Positions 8,673 to 16,318 of a stretch of 35,340 nucleotides of DNA are shown in pieces. Below the pieces are notes generated by a model. The model did no database searches and was not told where the DNA came from. It saw only the letters and a program-made list of their open reading frames with translations. A program made the translations under genes and the position numbers. This DNA is from Fidelibacterota bacterium (lineage in GTDB: Bacteria > Fidelibacterota > UBA2242 > JAOZSR01): positions 1 through 35,340 of the forward strand of contig JAOZSR010000031.1 in the NCBI GenBank assembly GCA_029939575.1, in the 5' to 3' direction. Within the stretch, counting starts at the first letter, position 1, and each line of letters opens with the position of its first letter.

Positions 8673-9062
8673 ATGAAAAATGGAAGAATTGCAATTCCTT
8701 CAAACAAAGAAGGTGGATTAGCAGGACAAAGATCAGGGCATTTTGGACATTGTGATGTTTTTACAATTGTAGATGTGGAAGATGGACAAATTTCTAATGT
8801 GGAAATAGTAATGAACCAGGAGCATTCACAAGGTGGTTGCCTGGTGCCGGTTCAATTACTTAATAAACATAAAGTAAATGCTATTGTTGTTGCCGGTATT
8901 GGTATGCGTCCGCTGGTTGGATTTAACCAGGTTGGAATTGATGTTTATTATGATTCGACTCAGGCGCTGATAAAACCTGTTGTTGAAGATTTGATTGGCG
9001 GCAAATTGCAAATGATGCAAACAGATCAGTCCTGTGGCGGAGGTAGCGGAACCTGCCATTAA
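8673..9062 (+). CDS. NifX/NifB-C-like iron-molybdenum cofactor domain protein
   Basis: This single-domain protein of 129 aa belongs to the dinitrogenase iron-molybdenum cofactor (NifX/NafY/NifB C-terminal) superfamily, whose members bind Fe-S or metal clusters. Visible features are the strand RIAIPSN, the conserved GHFGHCDVFTI, EHSQGGCLVPVQLL, then GIGMRPLVGFNQVGIDVYY, and a Cys-rich tail (SCGGGSGTCH) likely to bind metal. A further in-frame ATG lies at 8658, but GGAG at 8660-8663 overlaps it and is ideally spaced for 8673, so I chose 8673. No nitrogenase genes are near. Orphan members are widespread in anaerobes and their role is not settled. A decayed relative lies at 17663-17903. Confidence 0.88.
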   Translation: MKNGRIAIPSNKEGGLAGQRSGHFGHCDVFTIVDVEDGQISNVEIVMNQEHSQGGCLVPVQLLNKHKVNAIVVAGIGMRPLVGFNQVGIDVYYDSTQALIKPVVEDLIGGKLQMMQTDQSCGGGSGTCH

Positions 9063-9078
9063 TTAATAAATTCAGAAT

Positions 9079-9124
9079 AAAAAAAGGATGAGTTTTTATA
9101 GAAAAAATACTCATCCTTTTTTTT
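9079..9124. terminator. Bidirectional intrinsic terminator (left copy)
   Basis: The stem GGATGAGT (9086-9093) pairs with ACTCATCC (9109-9116), and the loop side adds further T/A pairs. An A-run precedes it and an eight-T run follows, so it can work on both strands. It ends the NifX-like gene on the plus strand and, after the dead DUF4097 stump, the pho/pst operon on the minus strand. A near-identical copy sits at 17926-17970. Confidence 0.88.
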
Positions 9125-9141
9125 ATTTAAATATTTAAATA

Positions 9142-9314
9142 CTACTTATAAAGTTTCGCTCTACCTGTTCCGGTACTAATAGAAATATATGTTTGTGAAT
9201 CTCCAATTATTAGAGTTTTCTTGATTCTTTCAGTATCTCCATCCCAATATTTTTCTTCAGAATCAAATTCAAAGGGACAACTAATTTTTCCAATTCTGGC
9301 AAGTGTTGAAAAGA
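9142..9314 (-). pseudogene. Truncated 3' end of a DUF4097-like gene
   Basis: The last 57 codons and stop of the 299-aa DUF4097-like gene at 17988-18887 are repeated here with no base difference as read. Everything upstream of this, including the start and signal peptide, is missing; at 9315 the sequence switches to unrelated DNA next to phoR. It cannot be expressed as a secreted protein. It lies within the 3' untranslated part of the pho operon transcript. It is either a recent duplication remnant or an assembly product. Confidence 0.88.
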
Positions 9315-9361
9315 TATGCCGGCAATAATTAATTGTTCATAAAACCTGGAAGATATCAATT

Positions 9362-11092
9362 CTATATATTCGGCAAATTGATAATAAATTCCGTACCTTT
9401 CCCGGTTTTGCTTTCCACATTAATGTTACCATCATGTAACAACACTATGTGCTTCACAATAGAGAGCCCCAATCCAGTCCCGCCAATTTTCCGTGATCTG
9501 GATTTATCTACTACATAAAATCGTTCAAATAATCTATTAAAATGTTCTTCCCCAATTCCAATACCTGTATCCCTAACAATAATTTCAATCTTATCAGTAA
9601 TATTTCTTATTTGAACGTTAATCTCACCCTTATCAGTATATTTTATAGCATTGTCTATTAGATTGATAAACATCTGTTCAAGACGAAACCTGTCACCAAA
9701 AAATTCTGATAAATCATCATCAATTTGAATATTAAACTTTAATGATTTTTCATTTATTCTTTTCTCAAAAACTTTTTCCTGATCCTTAACAAGTTTATAA
9801 AGATTAATCGATTCTTTCTGAACCTTTCCTGTTTCTTCAAGATTGGAAAGAATCAGCAAATCTTTCACTATATTAATAAGTCGGTTTGTATGTTTTTCTA
9901 TTATTTGAAAATAATGCAATTTGTCCTGCTCTTTTTCTTCTTCTTTGAGAGTTTCAACAAATCCTTTTATTGCTGTTAATGGGGTTCTCAGTTCATGAGA
10001 AACATTGGAAACAAAATCTTTTTTGATCATTTCCATTTCTTTTTTCTTTGTAATATCATGAAATACAATAACAATTTCATTTTTTAAATAGACATATCCA
10101 AAAGAGCATAAAAAATACTTTTTCTGCCATTTCCATTCTTCAGAAAAATTTTTCTTCTCTTCTTTAATTTTAGTAATGAATTTTTCAAAATTTTCATCAC
10201 GGATAATTTCCCAGAATGACCGACCCTGCATTTCTTTATCGGTTACATTTTTTATACCATTATTTGTAAGGATAACTTTTCCATGTATATCAATTACTAA
10301 CAAAGCTTCATCAATAGATGAAATAATACAATTCAGACTATTTTTTTCACTTTTAATTTTTTGAAATAAATTTTGAATTTCCTCTGTCATTTCATTAAAA
10401 CTCTCAGCAAGAATATTAATATCATCATTTCTATCAAGGAATACCCTGGTGGTAAAATCGCCGGCTGAAACTTGTTTTGCCGCTGATATTAATTTTTCAA
10501 CAGGTTTTGAAATATATTTACTTAATATAATTGACATGACAATGGAAAATAAAAATACCAGGAAACTTATGATCATTATTTTCTGGCTTAAATCATTTAT
10601 CAACTTTTTTACATCGTTCATAAATAAACTTGTTCTGATTACACAAAATATTTCATTATTAATTGATAGCGGCATTGTGACATAGAGCATTTCAGTTTTT
10701 AATGTTTTACTATACCTCATAGCCATACCATTTTCACCCTTGATAGCTTTTTCAATTTCCGGCCTGTATCTATGGTTTTCCATTAATTTCGGATCTTTTT
10801 CAGAGTCCGCCAAAACAAGTCCTTTGGCAGATATTATAGTAATTCTAGTATTGATTTGGCAACCAATATCCTTAACAAACTTATCCAAAGAATTGTAGTC
10901 ATTATTGGAAAAATAGTCCTGTATTTCGTATGCTAATGACTTATTAATATTTATCAGATTTTGTGTCAAAGTATTCTTATAATGTTTTTTAATTGCAAAT
11001 GAAGAGAACATATATATAAGTAGCATTAATGATAATATGGTAATTGCAAAACTGCTTATTATTTTTTTAAAAAACGAAGATTGTCTTTTCAC
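9362..11092 (-). CDS. phoR: Phosphate-regulon sensor histidine kinase PhoR
   Basis: This 576-aa membrane histidine kinase probably phosphorylates PhoB when phosphate is scarce. The order is TM1 (about 11-33), an extracytoplasmic sensor region to about 165, TM2 (about 170-192), HAMP (about 193-245), a PAS domain (about 250-345), HisKA with DFVSNVSHELRTPLTAIKGF (His near 367), and HATPase_c with N-box INLIDNAIKYTDKGE, G1 VRDTGIGIG, an FERFYVVDKSRSR box and G2 GGTGLGLSIVKH. The large extracytoplasmic region resembles the Gram-positive and delta-proteobacterial PhoR form rather than the short E. coli form. It follows phoB by 60 bp and is the last gene of the operon. The assignment rests on both the sequence and the pst/phoU/phoB context. 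Confidence 0.94.
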   Translation of the reverse strand: MKRQSSFFKKIISSFAITILSLMLLIYMFSSFAIKKHYKNTLTQNLININKSLAYEIQDYFSNNDYNSLDKFVKDIGCQINTRITIISAKGLVLADSEKDPKLMENHRYRPEIEKAIKGENGMAMRYSKTLKTEMLYVTMPLSINNEIFCVIRTSLFMNDVKKLINDLSQKIMIISFLVFLFSIVMSIILSKYISKPVEKLISAAKQVSAGDFTTRVFLDRNDDINILAESFNEMTEEIQNLFQKIKSEKNSLNCIISSIDEALLVIDIHGKVILTNNGIKNVTDKEMQGRSFWEIIRDENFEKFITKIKEEKKNFSEEWKWQKKYFLCSFGYVYLKNEIVIVFHDITKKKEMEMIKKDFVSNVSHELRTPLTAIKGFVETLKEEEKEQDKLHYFQIIEKHTNRLINIVKDLLILSNLEETGKVQKESINLYKLVKDQEKVFEKRINEKSLKFNIQIDDDLSEFFGDRFRLEQMFINLIDNAIKYTDKGEINVQIRNITDKIEIIVRDTGIGIGEEHFNRLFERFYVVDKSRSRKIGGTGLGLSIVKHIVLLHDGNINVESKTGKGTEFIINLPNI

Positions 11093-11152
11093 TTTTCATC
11101 CTTTATAATTTTTGAAGTTTTCAATCTCATTCAACTGAAAATACAAATTCTT

Positions 11153-11830
11153 TTATTCTATTTTATATCCCACACCACGTATGTTTTTTATCATCTCACC
11201 CGCAATTCCCAATTTGTCCCTCAAATTACGAATATGTACATCTATTGTTCTGCTACCTACGATTTTATCGTTGCTCCATAATTTATCGAGAAGATTATCA
11301 CGGGAGAAAACCAGGCCTTTATTTTGAGATAATATTTTCAGAATATTAAATTCTGTAGAAGTCAACTCTATCTGCTTATTTTCAACGAATACCTGATATC
11401 TTTCCAAATCAAGTGTTATTAAATCATTAATGCTGATTTTTTTTGAGTCAACATTAATAGTACCTCGTCGTAGAACCGCTTTTACACGGGCAACAAGTTC
11501 TCTCGTAGAAAAAGGCTTTGTTATATAATCATCGGCGCCAAGCTCAAGTCCTAACACTTTGTCAAATTCCTCATCTTTTGCCGTCAACATAATAACCGGA
11601 ATATTCTTGTGATCCGGACTATTCTTTAATTGCTTACAAATCTCGATTCCATCACTCTCCGGCAACATCAGATCAAGTAATAAAAGCGCCAGACTTTTCT
11701 CTTTCAAAAAACTAAAAAGCTGTTTTGGCTCTGTAAATTCACAAGTCTGATAGCCCGCCTTTTTCAGATGAATCGATACAAGTTCCAAAATATCTTCTTC
11801 GTCATCGAGTATGCCTATTAATTTATTCAT
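11153..11830 (-). CDS. phoB: Phosphate-regulon response regulator PhoB (OmpR family)
   Basis: This 225-aa two-domain response regulator activates phosphate-starvation genes by binding Pho boxes. The receiver domain (about 1-118) has acidic residues DDEED near 9-13, the phosphoacceptor Asp near 53 in LLLLDLMLPESDG, the conserved MLTAKDEE Thr/Ala region and Lys in ADDYITKPFS. The C-terminal winged helix (about 128-225) shows LTSTEFNILKIL, SRDNLLDKLW, RTIDVHIRNLRDKLG and the terminal IRGVGYKIE. The length is exactly that of the family. It lies 55 bp after phoU and 60 bp before phoR. It is the obvious ligand for the 11-bp repeats at 17427-17465, so the operon is probably autoregulated. Confidence 0.96.
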   Translation of the reverse strand: MNKLIGILDDEEDILELVSIHLKKAGYQTCEFTEPKQLFSFLKEKSLALLLLDLMLPESDGIEICKQLKNSPDHKNIPVIMLTAKDEEFDKVLGLELGADDYITKPFSTRELVARVKAVLRRGTINVDSKKISINDLITLDLERYQVFVENKQIELTSTEFNILKILSQNKGLVFSRDNLLDKLWSNDKIVGSRTIDVHIRNLRDKLGIAGEMIKNIRGVGYKIE

Positions 11831-11885
11831 AATTTTACTTTACCTATTTTTTTGAATGAAGAAAGTATTCCTGTCTTTTCTACTT

Positions 11886-12545
11886 TCATTTCTCAATTTT
11901 CGATCTGTGTTTTACTACTTTCCCTTTTACCATAAATATTACATCTTCCGCAATATTAGTAGATAAATCGGCAATTCTTTCAAGATGAGAGGCAATATTC
12001 AAAACTTTGAGAGAACGTTTGATTACATCGGATTGCTTTAACATAATTGATTCAATATCTTTAATAATAACATCTTGTAAATCATCTACAATATCATCGG
12101 AATTTAAGACATTATTTGCAAGATTTATATCTTTATCTATGAATGAGACAATACTGTTTTTTACCATGCAAATGGTTTTTTCAGCCATTTTGGGTAAATC
12201 AACATAGGATTTTATCTCTGGTCTCGTGATAAGATAATGAGCATCTTCACAAATATTAACTGCAAGATCACCCATTCTCTCTAAATCATTATTTATTTTC
12301 TGTATCATTAAAATAATTCTGAGATCACTTGCTTCAGGATGATATAGAGCAATGGAATTAAGACAAATCTCATCAATTATCATTTCATTAGTATTGACTT
12401 TAGGTTCCTGTGTGCTAATAACAAAATCCAGAGTTGACTTGTCTCTTTTGATTAATCCGTCTATGCTGTTATTTATCATTTTTTCAATGATATTTGATTG
12501 GTTTATTACCTGTCTTTTTAATTCTTGTAATTTTATTTTTAACAT
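11886..12545 (-). CDS. phoU: Phosphate transport regulator PhoU
   Basis: This cytoplasmic all-helical protein of about 219 aa has two PhoU three-helix repeats and signals between PstB and PhoR to keep the regulon off when phosphate is ample. Each half carries the metal-site type motif: INNDLERMGDLAVNICEDA in the first and ASHLERIADLSTNIAEDVIF in the second (E-R-x-x-D-x-x-x-N-I-x-E). The length is normal. A longer reading frame begins at a TTG (12563) overlapping pstB. I prefer the ATG at 12545 (MLKIKLQELK), which has an AAAGAG site upstream and matches the usual PhoU beginning. It directly follows pstB in the operon. Confidence 0.95.
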   Translation of the reverse strand: MLKIKLQELKRQVINQSNIIEKMINNSIDGLIKRDKSTLDFVISTQEPKVNTNEMIIDEICLNSIALYHPEASDLRIILMIQKINNDLERMGDLAVNICEDAHYLITRPEIKSYVDLPKMAEKTICMVKNSIVSFIDKDINLANNVLNSDDIVDDLQDVIIKDIESIMLKQSDVIKRSLKVLNIASHLERIADLSTNIAEDVIFMVKGKVVKHRSKIEK

Positions 12546-12555
12546 ATAACACTCT

Positions 12556-13314
12556 TTATCCAATTTTTCCTGTTAGAAATTTTTCAGTAATTTCATTTTC
12601 CGGATTAGTAAAAACTTTCTCAGTCTGACCAAATTCCAATAAATCTCCCAAATAAAAAAATGCAGTATAATCAGAAACACGACCTGCCTGTCCCAGATTA
12701 TGTGTTACCATAATTACGGTAACCGTATCCTTTAATTCAACAATTAATTCTTCAATTCTTTTTGTTGCTAAAGGATCAAGTGCAGAAGTGGGTTCGTCCA
12801 TAAGTATTATTTCGGGATTTACCGCCAACGCTCTGGCAATACACAATCTCTGCTGCTGACCGCCCGATAAAAATGATCCTTTCTTATGTAGATTATTTTT
12901 CACTTCATCCCATAAGCCTGCTTTTTTCAGGGAATCTTCAACAATATGATCAAATTCAATACGCTTCTTACGAATTCCGTTAAGTTTGTATCCTGCAATA
13001 ACATTGTCATAAATCGTCATTGTAGGAAAAGGGTTGGGACGTTGAAAAACCATACCTATCTTTCTCCGCACTTCAATAGCTTCCAGTTTGTTCAAATCTT
13101 CATCATGTAATATAATTTTACCTCTTGAACCGGCATTTGGAGTGAGTTCGTGCATCCTGTTTAGACACCGTAAAAAGGTTGTTTTCCCACATCCCGAAGG
13201 TCCCATAATAGCGGTAATACTATTTTTGGGAAATGATACATTGACATTCTTTATTGTATCACCGTCTCCGTAATGTGCAAATAGATTCTCAGTTGTTAAT
13301 ATTTTATTTTCCAT
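12556..13314 (-). CDS. pstB: Phosphate ABC transporter ATP-binding protein PstB
   Basis: This 252-aa ATPase powers PstCA phosphate import. Walker A GPSGCGKTT is near 38-46, the Q-loop is in GMVFQRPNPFP, the signature LSGGQQQRLCIARALA is near 149-164, Walker B is EIILMDEPTSALDP, and the H-loop is in VIMVTHNLGQAGRVSD. The QRPNPFPMTIYDN-type segment and FTNPENEITEKFLTGKIG ending are typical of PstB rather than other ABC ATPases. The length matches the family. Its start overlaps the end of pstA by 19 bp, which suggests translational coupling. Confidence 0.97.
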   Translation of the reverse strand: MENKILTTENLFAHYGDGDTIKNVNVSFPKNSITAIMGPSGCGKTTFLRCLNRMHELTPNAGSRGKIILHDEDLNKLEAIEVRRKIGMVFQRPNPFPTMTIYDNVIAGYKLNGIRKKRIEFDHIVEDSLKKAGLWDEVKNNLHKKGSFLSGGQQQRLCIARALAVNPEIILMDEPTSALDPLATKRIEELIVELKDTVTVIMVTHNLGQAGRVSDYTAFFYLGDLLEFGQTEKVFTNPENEITEKFLTGKIG

Positions 13315-14171
13315 TTATTTACTATAAGCCTTGTTATTAAATTTAAGATTAATATAAAAAATATAAGCACGGTCGACGCACCCCAGGCCATTTTATGCCA
13401 ATCTGCATAAGGACTGGTTGCATAGTTAAATATCAATAATGGCAATGAATCAATCGGTTTTAAGATATTCAAACTGAAAAAAGCATTACCAATTGCAGTG
13501 AAAAGTAATGGCGCTGTTTCTCCGGCTATTCTTGCAAGCCCGACAATTACGCCAGTCATTATTCCACTCAAACCCGCAGGAAGTATTACTTTTAAAATGG
13601 TTTTATAATAGGGAACTCCTAATGCAAGAGATGCTTCCTTTAATGAAAAAGGTATCATCCGCAGAGTTTCTTCGGAAGTCTTTACAATCATCGGCAGCAT
13701 CATTAAAGCAAGTGCAATTCCTCCTGATAATGCTGAAAAATGCCCCATGGGCTTTACAAACCATAAATAACCGATAATGCCAATTACAATTGATGGAGTA
13801 CCCTGTAATACCTCTACTGATAATCTAATTGCGCTACTCATCTTATTTTTATTATGTTCAGAAACATACAGGCCGGCAGCTATCCCGACCGGAATTGCAA
13901 TAATGGCAGCAATTAATATCAATATAAAAGTTCCTGCTAAAGCGCTTAAAATACCACCACCACTTTCTCCAATCGGTTTTGCAACTGATGATAAAAATTT
14001 CCAGTTAATTGCACCGATACCTTCTTTAACTACATAAAAAATGATAAAAAATAGTGGAAGAATAGCGAGTAAAGCAATTCCAATTACAACTGTTCTGAAA
14101 ATTAAATTTTTGACCGATCTTATTTTTAAATTTAAATCATTCATTTTTTTTATATAACTATTCAATTCCAT
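13296..14171 (-). CDS. pstA: Phosphate ABC transporter permease PstA
   Basis: This 291-aa inner-membrane permease is one half of the phosphate channel. It has six predicted TM helices, the first at about 25-48. The BPD-transport EAA loop is EASLALGVPYYKTILKVILP (about 180-199). The PstA-typical segments VLQGTPSIVIGIIGYLWFV and GLARIAGETAPLLFTAIGN are both present. A second in-frame Met at residue 10 (MNDLNLK) is a possible start. It is separated from pstC by 101 bp, the largest gap in the operon, which contains alternative hairpins (14218-14239), and overlaps pstB by 19 bp. Confidence 0.96.
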   Translation of the reverse strand: MELNSYIKKMNDLNLKIRSVKNLIFRTVVIGIALLAILPLFFIIFYVVKEGIGAINWKFLSSVAKPIGESGGGILSALAGTFILILIAAIIAIPVGIAAGLYVSEHNKNKMSSAIRLSVEVLQGTPSIVIGIIGYLWFVKPMGHFSALSGGIALALMMLPMIVKTSEETLRMIPFSLKEASLALGVPYYKTILKVILPAGLSGIMTGVIVGLARIAGETAPLLFTAIGNAFFSLNILKPIDSLPLLIFNYATSPYADWHKMAWGASTVLIFFILILNLITRLIVNKWKIKY

Positions 14172-14217
14172 TAGTTTTTCTGTTCTGCCTTTTAATTATT
14201 TTGAGAAACAAATAAAT

Positions 14218-14239
14218 CCACAGTTTCGAATGTCTGTGG
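14218..14239 (-). other. Possible hairpin in the pstC-pstA gap
   Basis: CCACAG (14218-14223) and CTGTGG (14234-14239) can pair around a 10-nt loop. The same stretch offers a competing pairing between GAATGT further upstream on the minus strand and ACATTC inside the loop. The two stems exclude each other. No long U-run follows, so it is not a standard terminator. It could modulate mRNA stability or pstA translation, but short stems of this kind also occur by chance. Confidence 0.3.
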
Positions 14240-14272
14240 TACATTCTTCCATCTCTCAGTCATTCTACCCAC

Positions 14273-15244
14273 TCAATTCACTACCATTCTATTAATTATC
14301 CATTTTCCAATAAGGTTTATTATCGTTGAAACAATGAATAGTAAAACACCGATTTCGATAAGTGAAGATATATAAAGTTCAAAAGTCGCTTCGGAAAACT
14401 CATTTGCAATTACACTGGCCATGGTATTAGCCGGTGCAAAAATTGAGGTCGGCATTTTATTAACATTACCAATAAGCATAGTGACAGCCATTGTCTCGCC
14501 AAGCGCTCTTCCCAGAGATAAAATTATACCTGCGAAAATGCCTGATTTGGCATAGGGAAGCACGATATTTTTGATTACCTCATATCTCGTTGCACCCATG
14601 GCGTATGCTGCTTCTTTTATATCGGCCGGAACAAGTTCAATCACCTCTCGGCCAACAGATGCTGAAAAAGGAATGATCATTATTGCCAGAATTATTGAGG
14701 AACTAAGGATTCCAATTCCATAGGCATCTATTCCAAGTTTTACTTCAAAAGCTCTGACAATCGGGACTAAAAAGAAAATTCCCCAGAATCCATAAATCAC
14801 AGAAGGAACACCAGCCAAAAGCTCTGTCATACTTTTGATAAAACCTGAAAAAGCGCCTCTTTTAAAATATTCTCCAAGTAATATTGATATGGAAATTGAG
14901 AATGGTATGGAGATGGCCAAAGCCAAAAACGAAGTAATAAGAGTACCGGTAATAAATGGCAAAGCGCCAAACCTTTCGAGCACCGGATCCCAGGTTTTAT
15001 TCATAATAAAATTTAATCCGAATTGTTTAATAGACGGAATTGATGACAAAACAAGACTGATAAATATTCCAATAACAACCAGAATTATCAAAATGCCTGA
15101 ACCCAACAGAATGTTATTAAATATTTTCTCACCAATTTTCCAATTACCGGAATATTTAATGGAAGGAAGAGAAGCAGTAGCAATGCTATCACCACTTTTT
15201 TTGAATTTGTATGCATTTAATCTATTTAACAATGTTAATTCCAT
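14273..15244 (-). CDS. pstC: Phosphate ABC transporter permease PstC
   Basis: This 323-aa inner-membrane permease is the partner of PstA. An extended cytoplasmic N-terminus (about 40 aa) precedes TM1 (about 46-70), and six TM helices follow. Family features include FGALPFITGTLITSFLALAI, ELLAGVPSVIYGFWGIFFLV, the EAA loop EAAYAMGATRYEVIKNIVLP, and GRALGETMAVTMLIGN. The length is close to E. coli PstC. Its ATG lies inside the end of pstS (23-bp overlap), implying translational coupling between binding protein and permease. Confidence 0.96.
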   Translation of the reverse strand: MELTLLNRLNAYKFKKSGDSIATASLPSIKYSGNWKIGEKIFNNILLGSGILIILVVIGIFISLVLSSIPSIKQFGLNFIMNKTWDPVLERFGALPFITGTLITSFLALAISIPFSISISILLGEYFKRGAFSGFIKSMTELLAGVPSVIYGFWGIFFLVPIVRAFEVKLGIDAYGIGILSSSIILAIMIIPFSASVGREVIELVPADIKEAAYAMGATRYEVIKNIVLPYAKSGIFAGIILSLGRALGETMAVTMLIGNVNKMPTSIFAPANTMASVIANEFSEATFELYISSLIEIGVLLFIVSTIINLIGKWIINRMVVN

Positions 15245-16280
15245 TAAACTTTACCTTTTTCAGAATTGCCACACTTTTTTCAACTGCTGCCATCGGAAGA
15301 GGAGCATAACCTAATTGTTCCGAATATTTTTGACCTTCATGAATCATCCAGGTTAATAGGTTTACGAGAGTTTCAGCATTCTCTTTGGATCGGTTGTTAT
15401 AACTTTGTTCTTCATAAAAAATCAGCCATGTAAAACTACTGATCGGATAGCCTTCCGGGGCGTCAGTATTTGTTATTGTTACTCTTGTATCTTCAGGAAT
15501 GTCAATCTGGGCGGACAAACTACTTGAGTGGAGTGAAGGTCTGATAAAATTACCGTTTTTGTTTTGAATTTTGGCTACCGGTAATCCATTTTGTTCCGCA
15601 TAAATTAATTCAACATATCCGATACTTCCGTAAATCTGCTTGATAAGTCCCGCAACACCAGGATTACCTTTTCCACCCAATCCAACGGGCCAACTTAGAG
15701 ATTTTCCTGCTCCTACTTTTGTTTTCCATTCTGTACTTACTTTGCTTAGATAATCAGTAAAGACAAAACTTGTACCGCTTCCGTCTGATCTGTGAATGAC
15801 TGTAATTTTCTGATCGGGTAATTCAACATTTTTATTCAATTTTTGAATGGCCGGAGCATTCCAGTTATTAATTTTTCCTAAGTAAATATCAGTAATAATA
15901 TCACTTGTGAGATTTAAAACGGGATTATTTTTCAGGTTATATGTAATTGATACAGCCCCGATACAAGTCGGCATGTGTAATATTTCACTTTCTACCTCCG
16001 CCAAATCTTTTCCTTTCATGAAAGCATCAGTTCCACCAAAATCAATTGTTTTTGCTGTTAACTGTCTTATTCCACCTCCGGAACCAATTGCCTGATAATT
16101 GACTTTGATTGAATTTCCTTTGTAATACTCACTGAACATTTTAGAGTAAAGTGGATAAGGAAAAGATGCTCCTGCTCCTAATAACTCAATTTCTTTACCT
16201 GCTTTTTTTTCACTGCCACCACACTGCACCAATAATATTGCAAGTGCCGCAATTAAGATGGTAATTATTAATTTTTTCAT
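15222..16280 (-). CDS. pstS: Phosphate-binding lipoprotein PstS
   Basis: This 352-aa periplasmic phosphate-binding protein is probably lipid-anchored. The signal ends LLVQC (Cys20), followed by GGSEKKAGKE. Phosphate-site motifs are GAGASFPYPLYSKMF (about 35-49), GSGGGIRQL, the DFGGTDAF segment and HRSDGSGTSFVFTDYLSKV, which carries the classic SDGSGT turn. The C-terminal GYAPLP is also typical of PstS. It is preceded by AAAGGA at a good distance. It follows the porin by 38 bp and overlaps pstC by 23 bp. No separate promoter is obvious in the 38-bp gap, so expression probably comes from the Pho box upstream of the porin. Confidence 0.97.
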   Translation of the reverse strand: MKKLIITILIAALAILLVQCGGSEKKAGKEIELLGAGASFPYPLYSKMFSEYYKGNSIKVNYQAIGSGGGIRQLTAKTIDFGGTDAFMKGKDLAEVESEILHMPTCIGAVSITYNLKNNPVLNLTSDIITDIYLGKINNWNAPAIQKLNKNVELPDQKITVIHRSDGSGTSFVFTDYLSKVSTEWKTKVGAGKSLSWPVGLGGKGNPGVAGLIKQIYGSIGYVELIYAEQNGLPVAKIQNKNGNFIRPSLHSSSLSAQIDIPEDTRVTITNTDAPEGYPISSFTWLIFYEEQSYNNRSKENAETLVNLLTWMIHEGQKYSEQLGYAPLPMAAVEKSVAILKKVKFNGINIVK

Positions 16281-16318
16281 TTTTAAATCCTTTCTTTTTA
16301 ATCACTTATAGATATATA

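Larger units (their letters stand above)
9054..9314. repeat. Left direct repeat flanking the pho/pst operon
   Basis: This 261-bp segment matches 17902-18160 in the same orientation. The last ~195 bp (from about 9119) show no difference by eye; the few mismatches and indels lie around the terminator hairpin. It spans the NifX stop codon, a terminator and the 3' end of a DUF4097-like gene. Similarity stops sharply after 9314, where the sequence becomes the downstream flank of phoR. The repeats lie 8.6 kb apart. Confidence 0.9.

Noticed and set aside
8673-9062. Nitrogen-fixation gene cluster
   Set aside because: The NifX-like protein stands alone; none of nifHDK, nifB, nifE or nifN is present and orphan relatives are common in non-fixing anaerobes.
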